The translations under genes and the position numbers were made by a program. From NCBI GenBank assembly GCA_021797365.1, contig JAJZZU010000049.1:1-11686 (forward strand): a DNA stretch of 11,686 nt. Direction: 5' to 3'. The notes beneath the pieces are model-generated. The model saw only the letters and a program-made list of their open reading frames with translations, ran no database searches and had not been told where the DNA came from. Below, piece by piece: positions 1 through 6,097 of this stretch. This DNA comes from Pseudomonadota bacterium. GTDB lineage: Bacteria > Pseudomonadota > Gammaproteobacteria > Acidiferrobacterales > Acidiferrobacteraceae. Every line of letters starts with the position of its first letter. Position 1 is the stretch's first letter.

Positions 1-861
1 CTCGGCACGCCGTATGCCCTCGCGTTCCACCGGGTCGTCGGTGGCGCGCAGCCCGGCGCTATCGGTCAATTCCAAGGCAAGCCCCTCGATCACGACGCGT
101 TCACGGACCAGGTCGCGAGTGGTCCCCGGGTAGGGGCTCACGATCGCCGCCTCGTGACCGGCCAAGGCATTGAGCAGCGTCGATTTCCCGGCGTTGGGAG
201 GGCCTGCAATCGCGACCCGCACCCCCTCCCGGAGGACGCGACCTTCACGCCCACGGCGCGCGGCCTCGGCGATGTCCGTTGAGAGCGTGGTGAGGGCCTC
301 GGCGAGTGCGGCATCCTCGGCGATGTCAAGGGCCTCGTCGGGAAAATCGAGGGCCGCCTCCACATGGCAACGTAGATCGGCGAGCCGCCCATCCAGGGCC
401 CGCACCATCGCGGAAAAGGCCCCCTGCAGGGTGTTGGCGGCGGCACGTGCCGCGCCCTCGTGGGCGCTCTCTATGAGATCGGCAACCGCCTCGGCCTGCA
501 CGAGGTCGATTTTGCCGTTGAGAAACGCGCGCTCGGTAAATTCCCCGGGGCGCGCACAGCGCGCCCCTTGCATAACGAGTGCCTGGATGAGGCGATCCAG
601 GACCACCGGGCTACCGTGGCCATGAAGCTCTAGGACATCCTCGCCGGTGAACGACGCCGGGGCCGGGAAGAACACCGCCACGCCTTGGTCGAGCACCCTC
701 CCCTGTTCGTCGCGAAACAGCGATAGTGTAGCGACGCGGGCGGGCGGGACGCCCTCGAGGACCGCCTGGGCGAGTTGCGGGGCGAGCGGGCCCGAGATCC
801 GCACGATGCCGATACCGCCCATGCCGGGGGGTGTGGCGATCGCGCAGATCGTGTCGATCAA
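1..861 (-). CDS. mnmE: tRNA uridine-5-carboxymethylaminomethyl(34) GTPase MnmE, C-terminal part beyond the window
   Basis: With MnmG (not in the window), MnmE modifies U34 of tRNAs ending in A or G codons; it is a K+-dependent GTPase with a formyl-tetrahydrofolate-binding N-terminal domain. Reading the minus strand from 861 gives an N-terminus with DTICAIATPPGMGGIGIVRI, the family opening, then SFTGEDVLELHGHGS around residues 70-85 and NGKIDLVQAEAVAD near 110-125, both MnmE signatures. The G domain follows, with P-loop GPPNAGKSTLL (about residues 218-228), GTTRD (switch I) and DSAGLR (G3; usually DTAGLR). The frame runs off the left edge at about residue 287 of roughly 450, so the rest of the G domain and the C-terminal Cys-containing tail are not visible. 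No ATG or GTG lies between the upstream in-frame stop (895-897) and the conserved N-terminus, so TTG at 861 is the start, with GAAGGG just upstream. It is the last gene of the rpmH operon in this window, 10 nt after yidC. Confidence 0.95.
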   Translation of the reverse strand, partial: MIDTICAIATPPGMGGIGIVRISGPLAPQLAQAVLEGVPPARVATLSLFRDEQGRVLDQGVAVFFPAPASFTGEDVLELHGHGSPVVLDRLIQALVMQGARCARPGEFTERAFLNGKIDLVQAEAVADLIESAHEGAARAAANTLQGAFSAMVRALDGRLADLRCHVEAALDFPDEALDIAEDAALAEALTTLSTDIAEAARRGREGRVLREGVRVAIAGPPNAGKSTLLNALAGHEAAIVSPYPGTTRDLVRERVVIEGLALELTDSAGLRATDDPVEREGIRRAE

Positions 862-871
862 CCGGCGCCCT

Positions 872-2500
872 TCAGGCCTTGTCCACGCGGCGCATCACCC
901 ATTGCTGCTGGAGGATGGACAGGACGTTGTTCGTGACCCAATACAACACCAGACCCGCCGGGAAGAACAGGAAGAATGCCGTAAAGATCACCGGCATCAC
1001 CATCATGACCTTGCGCTGTGTGGGATCCATCATGGCCGGGTTCAGCATCTGCTGAACGAGCATGGAGATACCCATGAGGATGGGCAGCACGAAGTACGGA
1101 TCGGGCGCCGCGAGGTTGTGAATCCAAAGTACGAAGGGGGCGTCACGTAGCGCCACGCTGTCCAGCAAGACCCAATAAAGGGCGATGAATACCGGGATCT
1201 GGACGATCATCGGCAGACAGCCGCCCAGCGGATTCATTTTCTCGGTCTTGTAGAGTTCCATCATGGCCTGCTGGAGGGCGGTCTTGTCGGAACCGTGACG
1301 CTCCTTCAAGGCGGCCATGCGCGGTTGGAGCTTGCGCATCTTGGCCATCGACTTGAAACTTGCCGCCGACAGCGGAAAGAAGATCACCTTGATGAGGACC
1401 GTGAGCAGGATGATGGATACACCCCAGTTGCCAACCACGCGCTCGATGTGGGCCAACACCCAGTAGAGGGGCTGGGCGAGTACGGTAAGCCAGCCGTAAT
1501 CGACGGTGAGATTGAGACCAGGGGCCACTTTACTGAGGACCGAGGGCTTTTTGGGGCCTAGAAAGAGCCGAGTCGTAAGAACCGCGGTGTGGCCTGGGGC
1601 CACCACCACCGGCTGCGCGGTCTTGTAGCCGATGATGTAACGCGGGCCCGCGAGCACCGAGCTGTAAAAGATAGCCGGCTGCGCGGCCTCCGGGATCGCC
1701 GCCCCCAGGAAGTAATGTTGCGAAACCGCCACCCATCCGCCGGTCGCGGCGACATGCAATGGGTGTTTGACCATATGCGGGAACGGCAGCTTATGATACT
1801 TGCGGGCGGGGCTATAGAACGCCGCGCCGACATAGATGGGGGCGGAATGCAGGAAGTGCGTCGCGGGCGCGGGACTGTGCACGAACTGGTTGTAGAGGTA
1901 CACCTTTACCGGTTTTTGGCCGGTATTGGAAACGGCGTAGCGTACCGGCACGGTGTAGCTCGAAGGCGTGAAGGTATAAGTCTTCACGACACGCACCGCG
2001 CCCTTGTGCCAACGGAATCGTATCTGCACAGGCTTGGTGTCGGCGGTGAGGCGCGAACCGGGATGGCTGGTCCCGTAGAAAGTGGTGTGGTTCGGTAACG
2101 GGACCCGACCAAGGAGGCCGTTTTCATTCACGAATACCCGGTGTCCGCTGGGCTTTAGTAAGGCATACGGGCGATGCGCGTGGCTTTTGTCAGCAAAATA
2201 CCCATGCAAGACAAGACGCGTGATGTCGGCGCCCTGGGTGTCGAGGGTGGCGGTCAGGACCCGGGTCTTCACCACCAGCGAGGCGGCGTGGGACGTCACG
2301 GGGGCGGCAGCGTGGGTAGGCGCGGGGGGCGCTGTGGTGGTGGGCGCGGCCGGTGGGGCGGCCTGCCCAGGGGCCACGGGTAAGGCGCTCGTGGTAGCTA
2401 CCGGATGGCTCACGGGGACATGCCAATGTTGCCAGTCCGTCCATAGGAAAAACAGGATGACGGCAAGCAGGATATAAAGTACCGGGCGATAACTATTCAT
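872..2500 (-). CDS. yidC: Membrane protein insertase YidC/Oxa1
   Basis: YidC inserts and folds inner-membrane proteins, alone or with SecYEG. From ATG 2500 the product is 542 aa. TM1 is residues 6-20, followed by an Ala/Pro/Thr-rich linker (about 34-70), the large periplasmic P1 domain (about 71-335), then the conserved insertase core with TM2 about 361-377, TM3 429-446, TM4 471-486 and TM5 499-520. Core signatures are NPLGGCLPMIVQIPVF, FVLPILMG and FFPAGLVLYWVTNN. Lys371 in TM2 sits where E. coli has the functional Arg366, so the positive charge in the hydrophilic groove is kept. The frame could start at TTG 2518 (six more residues), but family N-termini favour the ATG; neither has a well-spaced Shine-Dalgarno. 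The P1 domain is strikingly basic, with about 28 Lys/Arg and 17 His against 7 Asp/Glu between residues 71 and 340. It follows yidD and precedes mnmE. Confidence 0.96.
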   Translation of the reverse strand: MNSYRPVLYILLAVILFFLWTDWQHWHVPVSHPVATTSALPVAPGQAAPPAAPTTTAPPAPTHAAAPVTSHAASLVVKTRVLTATLDTQGADITRLVLHGYFADKSHAHRPYALLKPSGHRVFVNENGLLGRVPLPNHTTFYGTSHPGSRLTADTKPVQIRFRWHKGAVRVVKTYTFTPSSYTVPVRYAVSNTGQKPVKVYLYNQFVHSPAPATHFLHSAPIYVGAAFYSPARKYHKLPFPHMVKHPLHVAATGGWVAVSQHYFLGAAIPEAAQPAIFYSSVLAGPRYIIGYKTAQPVVVAPGHTAVLTTRLFLGPKKPSVLSKVAPGLNLTVDYGWLTVLAQPLYWVLAHIERVVGNWGVSIILLTVLIKVIFFPLSAASFKSMAKMRKLQPRMAALKERHGSDKTALQQAMMELYKTEKMNPLGGCLPMIVQIPVFIALYWVLLDSVALRDAPFVLWIHNLAAPDPYFVLPILMGISMLVQQMLNPAMMDPTQRKVMMVMPVIFTAFFLFFPAGLVLYWVTNNVLSILQQQWVMRRVDKA

Positions 2501-2520
2501 GATCGGGGTTTCGAACAACC

Positions 2521-2733
2521 TCAGCGAGGAACGGGGTCATGCCCGCCGGCGTGCCATGGGTGGCAACGGGCGATGCGTTTCACGGCGAACCAGAGGCCGC
2601 GTAGCGGCCCGTGGCGATCTATGGCCTCGATGGCATAGGCGGAACAAGTCGGGTGGTAACGACAATGCGAGCCGAGCCATGGGCTTATGAAGTACTGATA
2701 GCCGCGAATCACTTGTATCAGGGCTTTGCGCAT
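2521..2733 (-). CDS. yidD: Membrane protein insertion efficiency factor YidD
   Basis: A 70-aa protein of the YidD family (formerly the 'haemolytic factor' DUF37 family), thought to assist YidC-dependent insertion at the inner face of the membrane. Family signatures are complete: an N-terminal amphipathic segment with GYQYFISPWLG, then CRYHPTCSAYAIEAI with Cys24 and Cys30, then RIARCHPWHAGGHDPVP with Cys57. The start at ATG 2733 lies inside the end of rnpA (16-nt overlap with its stop at 2718), which implies translational coupling. The stop is 20 nt before the yidC ATG. Length and order (rnpA-yidD-yidC) are normal for the family. Confidence 0.95.
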   Translation of the reverse strand: MRKALIQVIRGYQYFISPWLGSHCRYHPTCSAYAIEAIDRHGPLRGLWFAVKRIARCHPWHAGGHDPVPR

Positions 2734-3083
2734 AAACGACAGATCTTGTGCGACAGAGACCCTAGGGCCTCGGTAAAGGCCTTAGGGTCCGCGCGGACCG
2801 CATCGGGATAGGCGACGACCACGAAATCGAGGGGGCGCAGACGGGCCTGTTCACGACGGAAATATTCCCGGATCCGTCGTTTTATCTTATTCCTTATGAC
2901 GGCCTTGCGCGATACCTTGCGGGATACGGCGAGGCCCAGGCGGGGATGCTCAAGGTCGCTTGCCAGGGCCATGATCCCCATAAAGGGGTGACGGACCTTC
3001 TTGCCGGTCTTGAATATCTCCTGATAACGCTCGGGATCCGTCAGGCGCACATGCCGCGGGAAGCCTTGAGTGCCCCGAGCCAC
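2718..3083 (-). CDS. rnpA: Ribonuclease P protein component
   Basis: The protein subunit of RNase P, which binds the RNA subunit and pre-tRNA 5' leaders during tRNA 5' maturation. The 121-aa product opens MARGTQGFPRHVRL, aligning with the E. coli opening FPRELRL. It carries the RNR motif as RNKIKRRIRE (residues 64-73), followed by DFVVVAYPDA. HPRLGLAVSRKVSRKAVIRN is the conserved RNA-binding strand and helix. The start is GTG at 3083, 6 nt after the rpmH stop, with no strong Shine-Dalgarno, so expression probably depends on coupling to rpmH. The end overlaps yidD by 16 nt. RNase P RNA is not encoded in the window. Confidence 0.95.
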   Translation of the reverse strand: MARGTQGFPRHVRLTDPERYQEIFKTGKKVRHPFMGIMALASDLEHPRLGLAVSRKVSRKAVIRNKIKRRIREYFRREQARLRPLDFVVVAYPDAVRADPKAFTEALGSLSHKICRLCAKP

Positions 3084-3089
3084 CGCACG

Positions 3090-3224
3090 TCAGGCGCTGA
3101 GACGCGCGCGGCCCTTGGCGCGCCGCGCGTTGAGGACCGCGCGCCCCCCGGGCGTGCTCATGCGCGCGCGGAAGCCATGGGTGCGTTTACGCTTCAAGAC
3201 GCTGGGCTGGAATGTTCTTTTCAT
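3090..3224 (-). CDS. rpmH: 50S ribosomal protein L34
   Basis: Ribosomal protein L34, 44 aa, decoded by hand on the minus strand from ATG 3224 to TGA 3092-3090. It begins [20 protein letters not shown] and continues [20 protein letters not shown], ending RLSA. This is the near-invariant L34 sequence at exactly the usual length. A Shine-Dalgarno AAGGG (3231-3235, minus strand) lies 6 nt upstream of the ATG, and a promoter with a perfect -35 lies further up. It is the first gene of the leftward operon and sits divergently from dnaA, the classic arrangement at bacterial origins. It is shorter than the length cut-offs many gene finders use. Confidence 0.97.
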   Translation of the reverse strand: MKRTFQPSVLKRKRTHGFRARMSTPGGRAVLNARRAKGRARLSA

Positions 3225-3262
3225 GGCAAACCCTTAAGGTCAATGAGTCTCAAAAGGCCGGA

Positions 3263-3291
3263 ACACTACGAGGTCCGCGGGCATTTGTCAA
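3263..3291 (-). promoter_or_regulatory. Probable promoter of the rpmH-rnpA-yidD-yidC-mnmE operon
   Basis: On the minus strand TTGACA (3291-3286) is a perfect sigma-70 -35 hexamer. After a 17-nt spacer comes TAGTGT (3268-3263), a 3/6 match to TATAAT. Transcription would start near 3257, about 33 nt before the rpmH ATG. The perfect -35 and ideal spacing fit a strongly expressed ribosomal protein gene. Assigned from sequence only. Confidence 0.6.
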
Positions 3292-3325
3292 CGGCACGCC
3301 CGGTGAGGAATAAGGTTTTGCGATC

Positions 3326-3354
3326 TTGTGGATAACTGGGGCCCGCCCTAGACT
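3326..3354 (+). promoter_or_regulatory. Probable dnaA promoter
   Basis: TTGTGG (3326-3331, 3/6 to TTGACA), a 17-nt spacer and TAGACT (3349-3354, 4/6 to TATAAT) form the best sigma-70-like promoter upstream of dnaA. It would give a leader of about 30 nt. The -35 overlaps a perfect DnaA box, which is why this candidate is preferred: it would explain repression by DnaA itself. Hexamer matches are modest. Confidence 0.4.
3327..3335 (-). promoter_or_regulatory. DnaA box upstream of dnaA (likely autoregulatory)
   Basis: The plus strand reads TGTGGATAA, i.e. TTATCCACA on the minus strand, a 9/9 match to the high-affinity DnaA box. It is the only good box in the rpmH-dnaA gap and overlaps the -35 of the proposed dnaA promoter. 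A single box is more consistent with transcriptional autoregulation than with an origin. Confidence 0.75.
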
Positions 3355-3391
3355 ATCGGCCCTGCCCCCTCCTAAATCAGGTTGAGATACC

Positions 3392-4720
3392 GTGAGTCAG
3401 CCGACCGTCTGGAAAAAATGTTTGGACCGGCTCGAAGAGGAGCTGTCCGCGCAACAATTCAATACGTGGATCCGGCCGCTGCAGGCCGAGTGGGAGAAAA
3501 ATTGTTTACGTCTGCTGGCCCCGAACCGGTTTGTGACGGAGTGGGTGAAGGATCGTTTTGCTGAACGGATCGCCGAACTGGCGGCGCAGTATCAGGGTGG
3601 CGCGGGGGCTGTGAGCGTGATCGTGCAAGTCGGGAGCACGTCGACAAAAGGCCCGGTGCCGCCGAAGGCGGTCAGCACCACGCGTCGCGAGACCCCGCAC
3701 AGTTCGCGCCTCAATCCGGATTTTACTTTTGAGACCCACATCGAGGGAAAGTCGAACCAACTGGCACGGGCGGCCGCCCGGCAGGTGGGTGAAAATCCTG
3801 GCGGCGCCTATAACCCGCTTTTTATATACGGGGGTGTCGGGTTAGGAAAGACTCACTTAATGCAAGCGGCCGGGAATCTCCTGACGGCCCATAAACGCGA
3901 GGCCCGGGTGTCTTACGTGCATTCCGAGCGATTCGTGGCGGATATGGTGAAGGCCTTGCAGCATAATGCCATCAACGAGTTCAAGAAACATTACCGTTCG
4001 CTTGATGCCTTATTGATCGATGATATCCAGTTCTTTGCCGGCAAGGAGCGCTCCCAGGAGGAATTCTTTCATACATTCAATGCCTTGCTCGAGGGTCAAA
4101 GGCAGGTCATCATCACCGCCGATCGCTTCCCGAAGGAGTTCGTGGGTGTCGAGGAGCGGCTGGTGTCACGGTTCGGTTCGGGGCTTACAGTCTCGATAGA
4201 ACCGCCGGAACTGGAGACGCGCGTCGCTATCCTGATCAAGAAGGCACAGCAGGAAGGCATACCCTTACGCGACGAGGTGGCGTTCTTTATCGCCAAGCGC
4301 GTACGCTCCAATGTGCGCGAACTCGAAGGGGCGCTGCGACGTGTCATGGCGAGCGCTAATTTCACCGGCCGCCCAATCGATCTTACACTAGCCGCCGAGA
4401 GCCTGAAGGACCTCCTCGCCTTCCAGGAACGCCTGGTCACCATCGCCAATATTCAAAAGATGGTCGCCGAGTACTTTAAGATCCGGGTATCGGATCTGAG
4501 CGCCAAGAGCCGCTCGCGGCAGGTGACGCGGCCCCGGCAGATCGCCATGGCGCTCGCCAAGGAACTGACCCACCACAGCCTCCCCGAGATCGGCAAGGAA
4601 TTCGGGGGTCGTGATCATTCCACCGTGATACACGCTTGCCGGAAAGTGAGCGAGCTTATAGAGGAGGATCCGCGGATCAAGGAGGATTACGCGAACCTGA
4701 CGCGGATATTAACGACATAA
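3392..4720 (+). CDS. dnaA: Chromosomal replication initiator protein DnaA
   Basis: DnaA binds DnaA boxes, forms an ATP-dependent filament, melts oriC and loads DnaB helicase. The 442-aa product has domain I (about 1-80, with [11 protein letters not shown] and [10 protein letters not shown]), a short linker domain II (about 80-105), the AAA+ domain III (about 110-330) and DNA-binding domain IV (about 345-442). Visible motifs are Walker [10 protein letters not shown] (147-155), Walker [10 protein letters not shown] (207-215), sensor 1 ITADRFP (241-247), the arginine-finger region [10 protein letters not shown] (258-267) and the helix-turn-helix signature [14 protein letters not shown] (405-418). 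Two variations are visible: FGSGL where most relatives have FGWGL, and a linker shorter than in E. coli (467 aa in total). The start is GTG at 3392, as in E. coli; GTC TGG soon after matches the conserved N-terminal Trp region. It lies immediately left of the predicted oriC. Confidence 0.98.
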   Translation: MSQPTVWKKCLDRLEEELSAQQFNTWIRPLQAEWEKNCLRLLAPNRFVTEWVKDRFAERIAELAAQYQGGAGAVSVIVQVGSTSTKGPVPPKAVSTTRRETPHSSRLNPDFTFETHIEGKSNQLARAAARQVGENPGGAYNPLFIYGGVGLGKTHLMQAAGNLLTAHKREARVSYVHSERFVADMVKALQHNAINEFKKHYRSLDALLIDDIQFFAGKERSQEEFFHTFNALLEGQRQVIITADRFPKEFVGVEERLVSRFGSGLTVSIEPPELETRVAILIKKAQQEGIPLRDEVAFFIAKRVRSNVRELEGALRRVMASANFTGRPIDLTLAAESLKDLLAFQERLVTIANIQKMVAEYFKIRVSDLSAKSRSRQVTRPRQIAMALAKELTHHSLPEIGKEFGGRDHSTVIHACRKVSELIEEDPRIKEDYANLTRILTT

Positions 4721-4722
4721 GC

Positions 4723-4731
4723 TGTGCATGA
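4723..4731 (-). promoter_or_regulatory. DnaA box (weak), oriC
   Basis: TGTGCATGA on the plus strand is TCATGCACA on the minus strand, one mismatch to TTATNCACA. It begins 3 nt after the dnaA stop and faces opposite to the other boxes. Confidence 0.45.
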
Positions 4732-4768
4732 AAAAGGAAAAAGTGGGCTTTTGCGGGAATGCGGGATT

Positions 4769-4777
4769 TTATGCACA
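4769..4777 (+). promoter_or_regulatory. DnaA box, oriC
   Basis: TTATGCACA, a full match to the TTATNCACA consensus; first of three head-to-tail boxes at roughly 10-12 bp spacing. Confidence 0.75.
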
Positions 4778-4778
4778 T

Positions 4779-4787
4779 CTGTCCACA
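4779..4787 (+). promoter_or_regulatory. DnaA box (degenerate), oriC
   Basis: CTGTCCACA, two mismatches to TTATCCACA. Supported mainly by its phasing, 10 bp after one box and 12 bp before the next. It could act as a low-affinity site filled co-operatively. Confidence 0.4.
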
Positions 4788-4790
4788 AGC

Positions 4791-4799
4791 TTACCCACA
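4791..4799 (+). promoter_or_regulatory. DnaA box, oriC
   Basis: TTACCCACA, one mismatch to TTATCCACA; last of the tandem trio of plus-strand boxes. Confidence 0.6.
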
Positions 4800-4867
4800 G
4801 TCGGGGACGGTAGTTATACCGGGGTTATGGGTCGCTGATCGCAAGCGGATACCGCCTGGAGAGAGGG

Positions 4868-4876
4868 TTATCCACA
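4868..4876 (+). promoter_or_regulatory. DnaA box (perfect), next to the unwinding element
   Basis: TTATCCACA, 9/9 to the high-affinity box. It is the box nearest to the AT-rich segment and is separated from the TAA-triplet run by the 14-nt GC-rich spacer GAAAGGGTGAGGCG. By comparison with basal unwinding systems in other bacteria, it would anchor the DnaA filament that enters the DNA unwinding element. It could also overlap the -35 of a weak dnaN promoter (TTATCC, 18 nt, AATAAT at 4892-4897). Confidence 0.8.
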
Positions 4877-4890
4877 GAAAGGGTGAGGCG

Positions 4891-4930
4891 TAATAATAAA
4901 AACCACAAAAGAGAGATATATAAATCATTT
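4891..4930 (+). other. Predicted DNA unwinding element with DnaA-trio-like triplets
   Basis: TAATAATAAAAA (4891-4902) reads as four consecutive triplets fitting 5'-(T/A)A(G/A)-3', the DnaA-trio pattern for single-strand binding by the DnaA filament. It is followed by AT-rich DNA with GATATATAAATCATTT (4915-4930). Everything from 4891 to 4930 is far more AT-rich than the surrounding sequence. Placement directly after a perfect DnaA box and GC-rich spacer matches the box, GC cluster, trio order. Inference from sequence layout. Confidence 0.55.
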
Positions 4931-4960
4931 GTGACAAACGAAGAGGATAACGGCACCCAT

Positions 4961-6064
4961 ATGCGGATCAACGTGGCACGTGACGACCTTTTAAAGGCCT
5001 TGAGTGTGGTAGGTAGTGTGGTGGAACGGCGGCAGACGAAGCCGATTTTGACGCACGTGCTGGTGACGGCGGGCGACGGGGAGATCGTGCTCACCGGGAC
5101 CGACCTGGAACTCGAAGTGGTGGCGCGTTGCCCGGCGGAGGTTCAGGAACCAGGGAAAGTGACGGTACCAGGAAGGAAGTTTCTCGATATCGTGCGGACC
5201 TTGCCGGGCGAAAGCCTGCTGCGGTGTCAGATAGAGGGGGGGCGTTTCCGGGTGGCGATGGGCAAAAGCCGCTTTCAATTGGCGACGTTACCGGTTGAGG
5301 ATTTTCCGAATCTCATGGATATTCAGTGGGATACGACGTTATCGGTGCCACGGGCCGACCTTCGGCGGGCGATTGAGAAGACGCAGTTTTGCATGGCGCA
5401 GCAAGATGTGCGGTATTACCTGAACGGGGTGATGCTGGAAATGAGTGGCCAGGCATTGAGGGCGGTGGCCGCCGACGGGCACCGCCTGGCGCTGTGCGCG
5501 GTGGAGATGGGTAGCGGGGTTTCGGGGGAACGGCAGGTGATCGTACCGCGCAAGGCGGTGGCGGAGATGGCCCGCTTTCTGGGGGATGGAGGCGTGCCGA
5601 TCGAGCTCGGGCTGTCGGCGAATCATATTCGGGTGACGCAGGATAATTGGGTGTTCGTATCGAAGCTGGTGGATGGCCGGTTCCCGGACTATCACCGAGT
5701 CATTCCGCAGACCGTGAAGCATGAGGTGGTGTTGCCGCGCGCGGCGATATTGGAGATGTTGGGCCGTGTCGGGGTGGTATCGACGGAGAAGTTTCGGGGT
5801 ATTCGCCTCAGGTTCCAGGGAAACATACTGGCGGCAAGCGCTACGAATACGGATCGCGACGAGGCGTGGGAAGAGTTGGAGTTGACGGGGCCGGTGCCGG
5901 AGTTGGAGATCGGTTTCAATGTGACATATCTGGTGGAGGCTATCGGGGCGCTCGAGGAGGAGGAGTTCCTGTTCGGGTGGAACGATAGTAATGGAGGGGT
6001 GAGGCTTAAAGCGGAAAAGAGTGGGGACGATCAGGTCTACGTGGTGATGCCGGTGCGGCTCTAG
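4961..6064 (+). CDS. dnaN: DNA polymerase III subunit beta (sliding clamp)
   Basis: The beta clamp dimerises around DNA and tethers Pol III and other partners. From ATG 4961 the product is 367 aa, close to the 366 of E. coli. It shows LTGTDLELEVVARC, the clamp-family strand near residue 45, and QDVRYYLNGVMLE, ADGHRLALC, SKLVDGRFPDYHRVIP, EKFRGIRL and the C-terminal VVMPVRL, which forms part of the partner-binding pocket. The open frame extends upstream to 4883 and includes a GTG at 4931, but homologous clamps begin at MRINVARDDLLKAL, and the upstream part reads through the AT-rich origin element. The best Shine-Dalgarno, GAGG at 4943-4946, is 14 nt from the ATG, further than usual. It is 33 nt upstream of recF, likely co-transcribed. 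G-ending codons are far commoner here than in gyrB. Confidence 0.98.
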   Translation: MRINVARDDLLKALSVVGSVVERRQTKPILTHVLVTAGDGEIVLTGTDLELEVVARCPAEVQEPGKVTVPGRKFLDIVRTLPGESLLRCQIEGGRFRVAMGKSRFQLATLPVEDFPNLMDIQWDTTLSVPRADLRRAIEKTQFCMAQQDVRYYLNGVMLEMSGQALRAVAADGHRLALCAVEMGSGVSGERQVIVPRKAVAEMARFLGDGGVPIELGLSANHIRVTQDNWVFVSKLVDGRFPDYHRVIPQTVKHEVVLPRAAILEMLGRVGVVSTEKFRGIRLRFQGNILAASATNTDRDEAWEELELTGPVPELEIGFNVTYLVEAIGALEEEEFLFGWNDSNGGVRLKAEKSGDDQVYVVMPVRL

Positions 6065-6097
6065 GCGGCGAAGAGGCGTCTCGGGTGGGGCGGTGTT

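Larger units (their letters stand above)
4721..4960. other. Predicted chromosomal replication origin (oriC), dnaA-dnaN intergenic region
   Basis: This 240-bp non-coding gap holds a cluster of DnaA-box matches: 4723-4731 (minus, 8/9), 4769-4777 (plus, TTATGCACA, full match to TTATNCACA), 4779-4787 (plus, 7/9), 4791-4799 (plus, 8/9) and 4868-4876 (plus, 9/9). A GC-rich spacer and an AT-rich unwinding candidate (4891-4930) follow the last box, just before dnaN. The three middle plus-strand boxes are spaced 10 and 12 bp apart, about one helical turn. Only one GATC (4837-4840) is present, so there is no GATC cluster of the kind SeqA/Dam sequestration needs in enterics. The leftward and rightward housekeeping operons flanking the dnaA region also support an origin here. 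Confidence 0.85.

Noticed and set aside
170..1150. Plus-strand open frames across mnmE and the end of yidC
   Set aside because: Both overlap conserved MnmE and YidC coding sequence on the other strand, and their Ala/Arg/Ser-rich translations match nothing.
3225..3391. rpmH-dnaA gap as the replication origin
   Set aside because: Only one good DnaA box and no AT-rich unwinding stretch; the dnaA-dnaN gap fits much better.
4883..4960. Longer dnaN starting at 4883 or at GTG 4931
   Set aside because: Homologous clamps start at MRINV; the extra residues would be translated from the AT-rich origin element.
4977..4982. Additional CACGTG cores as parS candidates (also 5054-5059 and 9829-9834)
   Set aside because: The flanking bases do not continue the TGTTC/GAACA arms, so these are chance hexamers.
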